A stretch of 64,000 nucleotides of DNA. Source: CAZWLY01 sp964634465. GTDB lineage: Bacteria; Desulfobacterota; Desulfarculia; G963662305. Below are positions 23,715-32,640 of this stretch, piece after piece (positions within the stretch are counted from its first letter, which is position 1; the number at the start of each line of letters is the position of its first letter). The stretch spans positions 248,001 through 312,000 of the forward strand of contig CAZWLY010000002.1 in the NCBI GenBank assembly GCA_964634465.1, in the 5' to 3' direction. The notes under the pieces were generated by a model. It worked only from the letters and a program-made list of their open reading frames with translations. It searched no databases and was not told where the DNA came from. Both the position numbers and the translations under genes were made by a program.

Positions 23715-23776
23715 CTTCGGGATTCCCCCTCACCTAACGGGTGTGTGGGCTCCCCCAAACGCTTTACCTCCCGAAG
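23715..23776 (-). promoter_or_regulatory. Structured leader of the permease gene
   Basis: In the 125-base gap between dihydropyrimidinase and the permease, CTTCGGGA and TCCCGAAG (23769-23776 and 23715-23722) form an 8-bp outer stem. Inside, CACC/GGTG and GGGG/CCCC arms can pair; just upstream GTGA-TAGGGAG-TCAC forms another hairpin. The outer arm ends close to the ribosome site. It could tune permease expression within the operon; no known riboswitch class was matched. Confidence 0.35.
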
Positions 23777-23817
23777 TGACTCCCTATCACCTCCTCCCGT
23801 CTGAACTGAATTTTTAG

Positions 23818-25197
23818 CTATAACTTAAATGGTTTACGCTTGATGAACTGGCCATCGCCCGGCCGACCCAAGAACTCCTTGCCGTCCACGATGACCTTGC
23901 CTCGGCTGAGCACGGTCTTGACCGCGCCCTTGCCCTTGTAGCCCTGATAGGGGGTGTAGTCCACGTTCATGTGGTTGGATTTGGCGGTGATGGTCAAATT
24001 CGGCCGGGGATCGAAGACGACCAGATCGGCGTCGGCCCCTATGGCCACGCTGCCCTTCTGCGGGGCCAGGCCGAAGAGCTTGGCCGGCGTGGCGGCCAGA
24101 AGATCGACCATCCTGTTGATGCTGATCCGGCGCTTGCGCACGCCCTCGTTGTAGATGAGCTGGAGCCGGTTCTCGATGCCCGGCGCGCCGTTGGGGATGG
24201 CGGCGAAGTTCTTCTTGCCCAGGTCCTTCTGGCCCTTGTAGTTGAACGGGCAGTGGTCGGTGGAGATCACCTGCAGATCGCCGCTGGCCAGGCCCTCCCA
24301 CAACAGCGGCCAGTTGTAGCGCTCGCGAAGCGGCGGGCTCATGACGTATTTCGCGCCGTTGAAGCCGGGTTCGAGGTAGCGCTTTATGTCCAGCACCAGG
24401 TACTGGGGGCAGGTCTCGGCCATGATCGGCAGGCCGCGGTAGCGGGCCTCCTTGACGTGCTCCAAGGCGGCGGCGCAGCTTAGGTGAACCACGTAGAGCG
24501 GCGCGTCGGCCATCTCGGCCAGGGCGATGGCCCGGGCGGTGGCCTCGGCCTCGCACTCCTCGGGCCGGGTCAGGGCGTGGAAGATCGGCTTGGTCTGCTT
24601 GGCGGCCAAGGCCTCGTTGACCAGAACGTCGATCACCTCGCCGTTCTCGGCATGGAGCATGGTCAAGGCTCCGACCTCCCTGGCCCGGCGAAGGATCTTG
24701 TAGAACGCGCCGTCGTCGATCATCAACGCGCCCTTGTAGGCCAAAAAGACCTTGAAGCTGGTGATCCCTTCCTTGACCATCTCGGCCAGCTCGTCGATCA
24801 CCTTGTCGGTGGCGTCGGTCACGGCGACGTGGAAGGAGTAGTCGGTGACCGCCTTCTTGGCCGCCTTCTTCTTCCAAGTGTTGACGGCGTTTTTCAACGA
24901 TTTGCCCTGGGTCTGGATGGCGAAATCGATGATGCAGGTCGTGCCGCCAAAGGCCGCCGCCCGGGTGCCGGTCTCGAAATCGTCCGCGGAGACCGTTCCG
25001 CCGAAAGGCATGTCCAAGTGGGTGTGGACGTCGATGGCGCCGGGCAGGACGAAGCAACCCTTGGCATCGATGACCTGGGCGGATTTATCGGTCAGTTTCT
25101 TGGCGATTTCGACGATCTTGCCGCCTTTGATTCCCACGTCGGCCTTGAATGTCTCGGCGGGGGTGACCACCTTACCGCCGGTGATGATGGCATCCAT
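23818..25197 (-). CDS. hydA: Dihydropyrimidinase (D-hydantoinase)
   Basis: A 459-residue cyclic amidohydrolase that opens dihydrouracil or dihydrothymine to N-carbamoyl-beta-amino acids. Metal ligands are in place: GAIDVHTHLDMP (His-X-His), the carboxylated Lys in SFKVFLAYKG, His in MLHAENGEV, His in YVVHLSC, and Asp in VISTDHCPFNYKGQK. Length and order match bacterial dihydropyrimidinases. ATG 25197 follows GGGAGG by five bases and is 24 bases after PreA. It is the second step of reductive pyrimidine breakdown, with the first (PreA) and third (beta-ureidopropionase) enzymes in the same run of genes. Confidence 0.93.
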   Translation of the reverse strand: MDAIITGGKVVTPAETFKADVGIKGGKIVEIAKKLTDKSAQVIDAKGCFVLPGAIDVHTHLDMPFGGTVSADDFETGTRAAAFGGTTCIIDFAIQTQGKSLKNAVNTWKKKAAKKAVTDYSFHVAVTDATDKVIDELAEMVKEGITSFKVFLAYKGALMIDDGAFYKILRRAREVGALTMLHAENGEVIDVLVNEALAAKQTKPIFHALTRPEECEAEATARAIALAEMADAPLYVVHLSCAAALEHVKEARYRGLPIMAETCPQYLVLDIKRYLEPGFNGAKYVMSPPLRERYNWPLLWEGLASGDLQVISTDHCPFNYKGQKDLGKKNFAAIPNGAPGIENRLQLIYNEGVRKRRISINRMVDLLAATPAKLFGLAPQKGSVAIGADADLVVFDPRPNLTITAKSNHMNVDYTPYQGYKGKGAVKTVLSRGKVIVDGKEFLGRPGDGQFIKRKPFKL

Positions 25198-25221
25198 CGC
25201 GTCCTCCCTTCCCCTGTCGTT

Positions 25222-26439
25222 TCAAGCTTGCGGGACCAGGCTGATGCAACCTTCCACCGGGCAGACGTGGAAGCACAGCGAGCAGCCGGTGCACCGTTTG
25301 GCGTTCACCTCGAACGAGTCGTCCTTGCGCTTCATGATCGCCTGGTAGCCGCCGTCCAGGCACGAGACCCGGCAGGCGTCGCAGGCGATGCACAAGTTGT
25401 TGTCGATGTGGGCGACGACCTTTCTCTCGGCGTCCAGATCGCCGTGGTCGCCCAGGTTCTTGAGCGAAACGCCGATCATGTCGGCCACCGAGGCGAAGCC
25501 CTTTTCGTCCATGAACTCGCTCAAGCCCTCTTTGAGCTCGTCGATGATGGCGTAGCCCCGGGCCATGACCGCAGTGCAGATCTGGACGTGGTTCGCCCCC
25601 AAGAGGATGAACTCGGCCGCATCGCGCCAGGTGGTGATGCCGCCGATGCCGGAGATGGGGACATCGACCGCCTTGGCCATGGCGGCCACGCACCGCAGCC
25701 CGATCGGCTTGACGGCCGGGCCGGACAACCCGCCGGGAGTCGAGGCGCCCCAGACGTTGGGGATGGGTGTCAACGTCTCCAGATCGACGCCGATGATGGC
25801 GGCCACGGTGTTGATCGCGGCCAGGGCGTCGGCGCCGTTGTCCACGGCGGCCTGGGCCGGGACGGTGATGTCGGTGACGTTGGGCGTCATCTTGGGCATG
25901 ATCGGCAGGTCGGAAGTCTCCTTGAGCCAGGCCGTCACCTGGCCGACCAGGTCGGCGTGCTGGCCGATGGCCATGCCCATGCCCCGCTCCGGCATGCCGT
26001 GGGGGCAGGACATGTTGACCTCGATGGCGTGGGCCCCGGCCTCCTGGCACTTCTCGGCCATCATCTTCCAGCCGTCGGGTTTGGACGGGTCGTCCATGAT
26101 CGAGGCGATGGTCATCCGATCCGGAAACTCCTCGGTCAGCTCCTTGATCTCCTTGAGCCAGACCTCCAGGGAGCGGTCGGTGATCAGCTCGATGTTCTCC
26201 AGGGCGAACACGCGGCGAGGCTCGGCGGAGGCGCTGGAGAAAGCCAGCGACCCCAGCCGGGGAGTGACGTTCTTGACGTAGGTCTCGGCCCCGATGCCCA
26301 AGGTCTTGGTCACCGCTCCGGCCCAACCGGCCTGGTAGGCTCGCTTTATCATCGCCCCGGTGCCGGTGGGCGGGGCAGAGGCCAAAAGGAACGGATTTAT
26401 CAGGTCAAATCCGCAAAACTTAACACTCAAATCAGCCAT
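25222..26439 (-). CDS. preA: Dihydropyrimidine dehydrogenase, PreA-type subunit
   Basis: A 405-residue protein. Residues about 1-320 form an FMN-binding dihydroorotate-dehydrogenase-like barrel (VKFCGFDLINPFLLASAPPT, AIEVNMSCPHGMPERGMG, GIGGITTWRDAAEFILLGA). The C terminus carries two [4Fe-4S] motifs, LCIACDACRVSCLDGGY and CTGCSLCFHVCPVEGC. PreA reduces uracil and thymine, normally with PreT (FAD/NAD(P)H subunit), which is absent from this window. Electrons may come from ferredoxin or from a PreT elsewhere. ATG 26439 has GGAAGGGG six bases upstream. Its neighbours complete the pathway. Confidence 0.9.
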   Translation of the reverse strand: MADLSVKFCGFDLINPFLLASAPPTGTGAMIKRAYQAGWAGAVTKTLGIGAETYVKNVTPRLGSLAFSSASAEPRRVFALENIELITDRSLEVWLKEIKELTEEFPDRMTIASIMDDPSKPDGWKMMAEKCQEAGAHAIEVNMSCPHGMPERGMGMAIGQHADLVGQVTAWLKETSDLPIMPKMTPNVTDITVPAQAAVDNGADALAAINTVAAIIGVDLETLTPIPNVWGASTPGGLSGPAVKPIGLRCVAAMAKAVDVPISGIGGITTWRDAAEFILLGANHVQICTAVMARGYAIIDELKEGLSEFMDEKGFASVADMIGVSLKNLGDHGDLDAERKVVAHIDNNLCIACDACRVSCLDGGYQAIMKRKDDSFEVNAKRCTGCSLCFHVCPVEGCISLVPQA

Positions 26440-26502
26440 GAAACACCCCTTCCGGGCTCATCGCGGCGCGGACGGGACCACGCCCGTCCGCCCGGACGCG
26501 TC

Positions 26503-27828
26503 TTAGATCTGGGAATCGACGTAATCGAGCACCTGGTCGATTACGGCCACGCCCTCTTTGAACTGCTCTTCGGTGATGGTAAGCGGCGGCACGACAAAGA
26601 TCTTGTGCCAGTGGACAAAGGTCAGCACGCCGCCCTCCTTGAGCTTGGCGATTATCGCCTTGGTCAGCTCGTTGGCCGTGTTGAAGGGCGAGATCGGCTC
26701 TCTGGTCTCCCTGTCCTTGACCAGTTCCAAGAGCCAGAACATGCCGATGCCGCGCACATCACCGACACAGCGGTGCTTCTCCTTGAGCGCGTTCAGCTCG
26801 GGGCCGATCACGCTCCGGCCGAATTCGGCCGCCCGCTCGATGAGGCCCTCTTCCTCGTAGACTTCCAGGCAGGCCACGGCCGCGCCGCAGGAGAGCGGAT
26901 GGGCGTTGTAGGTCAGGCCGCACCAGAGCATGTTGTCCTGGAAGTAATCGGCGATCTCGTCGCTGACGGCGACCGCGCCCAGGGGCAGATAGCCGGAAGT
27001 GAGCCCCTTGGCCATGGTGATGATGTCCGGCTTGATCCCCCAGTTTTCAAAGGAGAACCACTTGCCGGTCCGACCGAAGCCGGACATGACCTCGTCGCAG
27101 ATCAACAGCACTTCGAACTCGTCGCAGATTTCGCGCAGCCGCTGATAGTAGCCCTCGGGCGGGACGATGATGCCGTTGGAGCCGGTGACGCCCTCGACGA
27201 TCATCGCCGCCACGTGGTTCTTGGCCCCCTCGTACATCATCACCTCGCGCACCGCCTCGGCGCAACGAAGATCGCACGACGGGTAATCGAGCCCGAAGGA
27301 GCACTGATAGCAGTAAGGGTCGAAGACTCGAATCACGCCGGGGATGCCGCCGGACTCCACCGGCCAGCGCCGGGGGTCGCCGGTGAGCATGATCGCGCCC
27401 ATGGTCGCGCCGTGGTAGGAGCGATAGCGGCTGATCAGCTTGTGCTTGCCGGTGAACATCCGGGCCATCTTGATCGCGTTCTCGTTGGCCTCGGCGCCGC
27501 CCAGGGTGAAGAAGAAGTGATTGATGTTATCCGGCGTGATCTTGGCCAGCTTCTCGACCAAAAGCGAGCGAGACTCGTAGGCGTAGCCGGGGCCGATGAA
27601 GCAGCACTTGTCGGCCCAGTCCTTGATGGCCTGGATAATCTTGGGGTGCTGATGGCCGGTGTTGAGGTTCATCAACTGGGAGGAGAAGTCGAGATAGCGG
27701 TTGCCCTCGGCGTCCCACATCTCGGCGCCCTTGCCGTGATCGAAGACCATCGGGTCCAGTTGGGACTGGATTGACCAGGAATGGAGATGGTGGGCCTTGT
27801 CCAAGGCCTTTATCTTGGCCGCGTCCAT
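26503..27828 (-). CDS. Class III (omega-amino acid) aminotransferase, likely beta-alanine:2-oxoacid
   Basis: A 441-residue PLP enzyme of the class III family: FFTLGGAEANENAIKMAR (phosphate site), SRYRSYHGATMGA, LLICDEVMSGFGRTG (Asp to the pyridine nitrogen) and ITMAKGLTSGYLPLG with the Schiff-base Lys. The family moves amino groups from omega-amino acids such as beta-alanine, 4-aminobutyrate or taurine to pyruvate or 2-oxoglutarate. Beta-alanine or 3-aminoisobutyrate is the likely donor because the preceding genes generate it. A taurine:pyruvate role cannot be excluded from sequence alone. ATG 27828 follows AAGGAGG. Confidence 0.85.
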   Translation of the reverse strand: MDAAKIKALDKAHHLHSWSIQSQLDPMVFDHGKGAEMWDAEGNRYLDFSSQLMNLNTGHQHPKIIQAIKDWADKCCFIGPGYAYESRSLLVEKLAKITPDNINHFFFTLGGAEANENAIKMARMFTGKHKLISRYRSYHGATMGAIMLTGDPRRWPVESGGIPGVIRVFDPYCYQCSFGLDYPSCDLRCAEAVREVMMYEGAKNHVAAMIVEGVTGSNGIIVPPEGYYQRLREICDEFEVLLICDEVMSGFGRTGKWFSFENWGIKPDIITMAKGLTSGYLPLGAVAVSDEIADYFQDNMLWCGLTYNAHPLSCGAAVACLEVYEEEGLIERAAEFGRSVIGPELNALKEKHRCVGDVRGIGMFWLLELVKDRETREPISPFNTANELTKAIIAKLKEGGVLTFVHWHKIFVVPPLTITEEQFKEGVAVIDQVLDYVDSQI

Positions 27829-28069
27829 AAGACCTCCTTACGGTTGACTAGGCAAAGCCGAAGGTTATGGAACTATGTGCATTTTGATACGCTGACGTCC
27901 CGGCCGCACACCGAATCGGCGGCCGGACAAGTTAAAACGACATACCGCGGCCTGGCCCCGCTCGGGGCGGGAACCACTCTTTTTTCGTCCGGCTCTCCGG
28001 ACAGGGGGGGCCCTCGTCGATGGGCCGTTTATGGAAGAATCTCCTTATCTTCTCTCTCCCAAGGAGTCG
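27829..28069. other. Leader region inside the pyrimidine cluster
   Basis: A 241-base gap between beta-ureidopropionase and the aminotransferase, larger than other gaps in the cluster. On the minus strand it can form GTCCGG-AGAG-CCGGAC and a large GGCCGC/GCGGCC hairpin (about 27898-27929). No T-tract makes a clear terminator. A separate promoter for the distal genes is possible but none was identified. Confidence 0.3.
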
Positions 28070-28939
28070 TTATATCTCGCAAATCTTGCCGTAGGTCTCG
28101 GGCCGGCGGTCTCTGAAGAACTGCCAGGTGTTCCTGACCTCGGCGATCATGTCCAGATCGATCTCCGCGGTGACCAGCTCGTCCTGGTCCCGGCTGCCCT
28201 CGGCCACGATCTGACCGCGGGGGTCGCAGACGTAGGACTGGCCGTAGAACTCGCCGATGTCCCAGGGCTGCTCGTGCCCGATGCGGTTGATGGCGCAGAT
28301 GAAGTACTGGTTGGCCACGGCGTGGGCCGGCTGCTCCAGCTTCCACAGGTACTCGGACAGTCCGGCCACGGTGGCCGAGGGGTTGAAGACGATCTCGGCG
28401 CCGTTGAGTCCCAGCACCCTGGCTCCGTCCGGGAAGTGGCGGTCGTAGCAGATGTAGACGCCCACGTTGCCGTAGGCGGTCTTGAAGACGGGGTAGCCGG
28501 CGTTGCCCGGCTTGAAGTAGAACTTCTCCCAGAAGCCCGGCCAGGTGTGGGGAATGTGGATCTTCCGGAACTTGCCCATGTACGATCCGTCGGCGTCGAT
28601 GACCACCGCGGTGTTGTAGAGCACCCGGGTCATGTCCTCTTCGTAGATGGGCACGACGCAGACCATGTTGTACTTCTTGGCGATGTCCTGAAAGAGCTTG
28701 ACCGTGGGACCGTCCGGGACGGGCTCGGCCGAATCGTACCACTTGGTGTTCTGCTCGGCGCAGAAGTAGGGGCCGTAGAAGATCTCCTGGAGGCAGAGGA
28801 TCTGCACGCCCTCCTCCCCGGCCTTCTCGATCAGGGGCATGTGTTTGTCGATCATGTACTTCTTGAGTTTTTCGACCGGCTCTTCTCCAGACATGTCGCA
28901 GCCGACTTGGATCAGGCCGATCTTGACCATTCGCGGCAT
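28070..28939 (-). CDS. Beta-ureidopropionase (N-carbamoyl-beta-alanine amidohydrolase)
   Basis: A 289-residue nitrilase-superfamily hydrolase. The catalytic triad is visible: Glu in LCLQEIFYGPYF, Lys in GKFRKIHIPHT, Cys in VGVYICYDRHFPDGAR, with a further conserved INRIGHEQPW. These motifs are typical of N-carbamoyl amidases and eukaryote-like beta-ureidopropionases, which release beta-alanine, CO2 and ammonia. ATG 28939 has GGAAGGAGG seven bases before it. It sits between the CoA-transferase and the aminotransferase and supplies the substrate of the latter. Confidence 0.9.
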   Translation of the reverse strand: MPRMVKIGLIQVGCDMSGEEPVEKLKKYMIDKHMPLIEKAGEEGVQILCLQEIFYGPYFCAEQNTKWYDSAEPVPDGPTVKLFQDIAKKYNMVCVVPIYEEDMTRVLYNTAVVIDADGSYMGKFRKIHIPHTWPGFWEKFYFKPGNAGYPVFKTAYGNVGVYICYDRHFPDGARVLGLNGAEIVFNPSATVAGLSEYLWKLEQPAHAVANQYFICAINRIGHEQPWDIGEFYGQSYVCDPRGQIVAEGSRDQDELVTAEIDLDMIAEVRNTWQFFRDRRPETYGKICEI

Positions 28940-29009
28940 CTATTGCCCTCCTTCCAATATGTTGATCGGAGCGAGCGGCGGTCAAGCCAATTTCGCCCCG
29001 TCTTTAATC

Positions 29010-30197
29010 TTAAACCACCCCCTCCTCTTTCAGAGACTCGATGGTCTGGGCGTCGTAGCCCATCTCGGCGAGAATCTGCTCGGTGTGTTCGCCCAACAGC
29101 GGCGGCGGGGCGCTGATGTCGGCCGGGGTCCGGCTTAAGTTGACCGAAAAACCGGTCGTCTTCAGCTCGCCCAGCACCGGGTGGTCGATGACCTTGAGCA
29201 TCTGCTGGTGGAGCACCTGAGGGTCCTGGAAGACCTCGTCGATGTAGAGGATCGGCCCCGAGGCCACCCCGACCCGATTGAAGACCTCCTGCCATTCGGC
29301 GGTAGTTTTGTCGGCCAGTTTCTCCTCGATCAATCCGGCCAGCTCGTCGCGATTGGCCACCCGATCGGCGACTTCCAGGAAGCGCGGGTCGCCGATGAGC
29401 TCCTCCAGGCCGAGGGCCTCGGCCAGTCGCTCCCACATCGCCTGGTTGCCGGCGGCGATCATGATATAGCCGTCCTTGGTCTTGAAGGAGCCGTAGGGCG
29501 ATTGGGTCGGATGGTTGTTGCCCTGGGGTTTGGGGCGCTCGCCGGTGGCCAGGTAGGTCGAGGCCTGGACGCCCAAGACCCCGACCAGGACCTCCAAAAG
29601 CGAGGTGTCCACCCGCTGGCCCTTACCCGAGCGCTGGCGCTCGATGAGGGCGGCCATGGTGCCCAGCGCGCCGAAGACGCCGGCCAGGTAGTCGCCCACG
29701 GCGGTGCCGACCCGCATCGGCCCGGTCTCCTCGGTGCCGGTGATCGACATCAACCCGGACATGCCCTGGGCGATGGGGTCGAAGCCCGGCCGGTCGGCGT
29801 AGGGGCCGGTCTGGCCGAAGCCGGAGATGGAGGTGTAGATCAAGCCGGGATTGTCGCCGACGAGATCGTCGTAGTCGATGCCCAGCTTCTTTTTGACCTT
29901 GGGCCGAAAACTCTCAACCACCACGTCGGCTTCCCGGGCCAGGCGCTTGAATATCTCAAGACCCCGGGGGTGTCTCAGGTTCAGAGTCAGGCTCCGCTTG
30001 TTGCGGTTGAACATCAGGAAGTAGGAGCCGACGCCGCCCTGAAAGGGCGGTCCCCAGTGGCGAAGCATGTCGCCGCTGCCGGTCGGCTCGACCTTGATGA
30101 CCTCCGCGCCGAAGTCGGAGAGAAGCATGGTGCAACACGGGCCGGCCATGGCCTGAGTGAGATCCAGGACCTTGATCCCGTCCAGAGGAGCGGTCAT
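29010..30197 (-). CDS. CaiB/BaiF (class III) CoA-transferase
   Basis: A 395-residue class III CoA-transferase: N-terminal GIKVLDLTQAMAGPCCTMLL and LSDFGAEVIKVEP, then SGFGQTGPYADRPGFD, and the catalytic Asp in RVGTAVGDYLAGVFGA (about residue 169). These enzymes move CoA between carboxylic acids through an aspartyl-CoA anhydride. It heads the pyrimidine cluster on the same strand, 70 bases before beta-ureidopropionase. It may activate a product such as malonate or methylmalonate, or may be unrelated; the acid pair is not predictable from sequence. ATG 30197 is preceded by GGGAG. Confidence 0.85.
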   Translation of the reverse strand: MTAPLDGIKVLDLTQAMAGPCCTMLLSDFGAEVIKVEPTGSGDMLRHWGPPFQGGVGSYFLMFNRNKRSLTLNLRHPRGLEIFKRLAREADVVVESFRPKVKKKLGIDYDDLVGDNPGLIYTSISGFGQTGPYADRPGFDPIAQGMSGLMSITGTEETGPMRVGTAVGDYLAGVFGALGTMAALIERQRSGKGQRVDTSLLEVLVGVLGVQASTYLATGERPKPQGNNHPTQSPYGSFKTKDGYIMIAAGNQAMWERLAEALGLEELIGDPRFLEVADRVANRDELAGLIEEKLADKTTAEWQEVFNRVGVASGPILYIDEVFQDPQVLHQQMLKVIDHPVLGELKTTGFSVNLSRTPADISAPPPLLGEHTEQILAEMGYDAQTIESLKEEGVV

Positions 30198-30279
30198 GAA
30201 GCGAACTCCCGAACAGAGGAAACACTTCCGAATGCTAGCGGTAAAATACCAGATGTTGTGGTTGATGTCAAAGACATAT

Positions 30280-31644
30280 CTAAAAATGGTTCAGCTTTAC
30301 GGTCAGGGCCTTTTCGACCTTGGGGATGGCTTCCCGCCGGGCGAGGATGACGACCCGGTCGCCGGGCAGGATCACCGTGTCGCCCTTGGGCACGATCATC
30401 GCCCCGTTTCTGACGATGGCCCCGATGATGGCCCCGGTCGGGAACTTGAGTTGGGCCAACGGCCGGCCGACCACGTCCGAGGTCTCCAGGGCGACGAACT
30501 CGATCACCTCCGCCTCGGCGCCCTTGATTTGGGTGACCGAGACGACCTTACCCCGGCGGATGTACTGGAGGATGGCGTTGGCCGCGGACATGCGCGGGCT
30601 GACCACCCGCTCCAGGCCGACGGCGTGGACCAGGGGCATGTAGGCCACCTTGGAGATGCGGGTGATGGTCTCCCTAACGCCCAACTGCTGGCCCAGCAGC
30701 GAGATGAGGATGTTTTCCTCCTCGTCGTCGGTGACCACCACCAAGGCGTCGTTCTCCTCGATGTTCTCTTCTTTCAAGAGGTCCTTGTCGGTGCCGTCGC
30801 CGCACAGAACGACGGTCTTGTCCAGCTCCTCGGCCAACAGGGCGCAGCGTTCCGGGTCGCGCTCGATGAGCATGGTTTGAACGCCCATTTCCTTTTCTAT
30901 GGCTTTGGCCAGGGTGAAGCCCAGCGAGCCGCCGCCGACCAGAATGATCCGCTCCAGGCTGAACATGGGCGAGCCGAAGAGATCCATCACCTCGGCCAGA
31001 TAGATCGGAGCGACGATCAAATAGACCAGGTCGTCGGCCATGATCCGGTCGGCTCCGCCGGGAATGATCAGCTCCTCGCCGCGGCTGATGGCCGCCACCA
31101 GGAAGTGCTCGGCCAGCTCGGTGTCGCCGATCGTAAGCAGCTTTTCGCCGGCCAATTTGGAGCGGGCGGCCACCCGAACCCCGATCAGCTTGACCAGCCC
31201 CTCGGCCAGATCGACCACGTCCGAGGCGCCGGGAACCTGAAGCAGCCGGAAGACGGTCTTGACCACCTCCTGCTCGGGATTGATGATCAGGGCCAGGTTG
31301 AGCAGGCCCTTTTCGGCCAGGCCGGGAATCTGGGCCAGGCTGGCGTCGCGGATGCGGGCGATCTTGGTGGCCACCGGATTGAGGGCGTTGGCCGCCAGAC
31401 AGGCGACCATGTTTACCTCGTCCGAGTCGGTCACGGCTACGACCATGGCCGCCGAGGCGATGCCGGCCTCTTCGAGAACGTCCGGGCTGGAGCCGGTGGC
31501 CATCAGCGTCTGGACGTCCAGGTTGTCCAGGCGTTGGATGGCCTCCCGTTTGCGGTCGATGACCACGACGTCCTGGTTTTCGCCCGACAGACGCGAGGCC
31601 AGGTAGTAGCCGACCTCGCCGGCGCCGATGATGATCACTCTCAT
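30280..31644 (-). CDS. trkA: Trk potassium uptake regulator TrkA
   Basis: A 454-residue cytoplasmic protein with two RCK_N/RCK_C repeats: NAD-binding RVIIIGAGEVGYYLASRL at the start and a second Rossmann unit ERIILVGGGSLGFTLAKAI at about 230, each followed by an RCK_C domain. TrkA gates TrkH/TrkG potassium channels; no trkH is in the window, so it probably lies just downstream or elsewhere. Its start overlaps the nusB stop by four bases (ATGA), making it the last member of the long yceD-to-trkA run. Confidence 0.93.
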   Translation of the reverse strand: MRVIIIGAGEVGYYLASRLSGENQDVVVIDRKREAIQRLDNLDVQTLMATGSSPDVLEEAGIASAAMVVAVTDSDEVNMVACLAANALNPVATKIARIRDASLAQIPGLAEKGLLNLALIINPEQEVVKTVFRLLQVPGASDVVDLAEGLVKLIGVRVAARSKLAGEKLLTIGDTELAEHFLVAAISRGEELIIPGGADRIMADDLVYLIVAPIYLAEVMDLFGSPMFSLERIILVGGGSLGFTLAKAIEKEMGVQTMLIERDPERCALLAEELDKTVVLCGDGTDKDLLKEENIEENDALVVVTDDEEENILISLLGQQLGVRETITRISKVAYMPLVHAVGLERVVSPRMSAANAILQYIRRGKVVSVTQIKGAEAEVIEFVALETSDVVGRPLAQLKFPTGAIIGAIVRNGAMIVPKGDTVILPGDRVVILARREAIPKVEKALTVKLNHF

Positions 31645-32060
31645 CGAACCGCCTCCCCTTCCAGGTCGATCCGGATGGCGTCCAGGATGCCGTTGATGAA
31701 GGCCGGCGAGTCGTCGGTGCCGAAGGATTTGCCCAGCTCGACCGCCTCGTTGATCGAGACCTTGGTCGGGATGTCTTCGAGGTGGATCATCTCGTAGACG
31801 GCCAGGCGCAGGATGTTGCGATCGACCTTGGACATCCGGCTGATCTGCCAGTTATGGGAGAAACGCTGGATGATCTCGTCCAGGGCCGGCCTCTCCCCGA
31901 TTACGCCGGTGACCAACTGGGCGAAGAACTGAGCCGGCTTTTTGGGCAGGCCGAAGGCCTGTTTGAACTTGTCCAACGCCGCCTCCAGCTCTTCGCCGGT
32001 GGTGTCCACTTGGTAGAGGAACTGGACGGCCAGTTCCCTGGCTTTGCGCCGTTGTCCCAT
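31641..32060 (-). CDS. nusB: Transcription antitermination factor NusB
   Basis: A 139-residue all-helical NusB: RRKARELAVQFLYQVDTTGE at the start, then LVTGVIGERPALDEIIQRF, MSKVDRNILRLAVYEMIH and the C-terminal SINEAVELGKSFGTDDSPAF with INGILDAI. NusB with NusE (S10) binds boxA RNA in rRNA antitermination. ribH-nusB is the common order, seen here with a 106-base gap. No good ribosome site precedes ATG 32060. Confidence 0.95.
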   Translation of the reverse strand: MGQRRKARELAVQFLYQVDTTGEELEAALDKFKQAFGLPKKPAQFFAQLVTGVIGERPALDEIIQRFSHNWQISRMSKVDRNILRLAVYEMIHLEDIPTKVSINEAVELGKSFGTDDSPAFINGILDAIRIDLEGEAVR

Positions 32061-32166
32061 GTCGTCAAACGGCGTCCAGCAAGGAGGCTGGATGGGTCAT
32101 CGCCGCGAGACACTGAAAACCCTCGCCGGCGGCGCAGGTTGAACGATCTGGCACGGGCGTCCTCGC

Positions 32167-32631
32167 CTAGACCTGCCGAAGCAGGTTAACCATCTCGATG
32201 GCGGCCATGGCCGCGGCCTGGCCCTTGTTGCCGGCCTTGGACCCGGCCCGCTCGATGGCCTGCTCCAGAGTGTCGGTGGTCAGAACGCCGAAGCTGATGA
32301 CCACCCCCGTCTCCAGGGAAGCCTGGGCGATGCCCTTGGCCGCCTCGGCGGCCACGTAGTCGAAGTGGGGCGTGGAGCCCCGGATGATGGCCCCCAGACA
32401 GATCACCGCGTCGTAGTTGCCGCTCTCGGCCAGTTTCTTGGCCGTCAGCGGAATCTCCCAGCCGCCGGGCACCCTCAAGACGGTGATGTTCTCCTCGTCG
32501 GCACCGTGACGGATCAGGGCGTCGATGGCCCCGCCTAGGAGACGCTCGGTGATGAAGTCGTTGAATCTGGCCACCACCAGGGCGAATTTCATACCACTGG
32601 CGTCGAGCTTTCCTTCGATCATCTTGGGCAT
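32167..32631 (-). CDS. ribH: 6,7-dimethyl-8-ribityllumazine synthase
   Basis: A 154-residue lumazine synthase, condensing 3,4-dihydroxybutanone 4-phosphate with the ribitylaminouracil. Motifs: ALVVARFNDFITERLLGGA, VLRVPGGWEIPLTAKKLA and LGAIIRGSTPHFDYV, with the active-site His in the last. The usual end AAMAAIEMVNLLRQV is intact. ATG 32631 follows GAGGTG. The ribBA stop is nine bases upstream, so it is part of the ribD-E-BA-H set. Confidence 0.96.
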   Translation of the reverse strand: MPKMIEGKLDASGMKFALVVARFNDFITERLLGGAIDALIRHGADEENITVLRVPGGWEIPLTAKKLAESGNYDAVICLGAIIRGSTPHFDYVAAEAAKGIAQASLETGVVISFGVLTTDTLEQAIERAGSKAGNKGQAAAMAAIEMVNLLRQV

Positions 32632-32640
32632 CGCTTCACC

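Noticed and set aside
24484..27774. Very long plus-strand open frame (over 1000 codons) across the pyrimidine cluster
   Set aside because: It lies antisense to dihydropyrimidinase, PreA and the aminotransferase, whose motifs are intact, and its translation is a low-complexity Gly/Leu/Val/Asp mirror of GC-rich codons.
27951..27996. Plus-strand hairpin with a TTTTTT run near 27980
   Set aside because: The stem loop is only two to four bases and the T-run is about ten bases away; no plus-strand gene is nearby.
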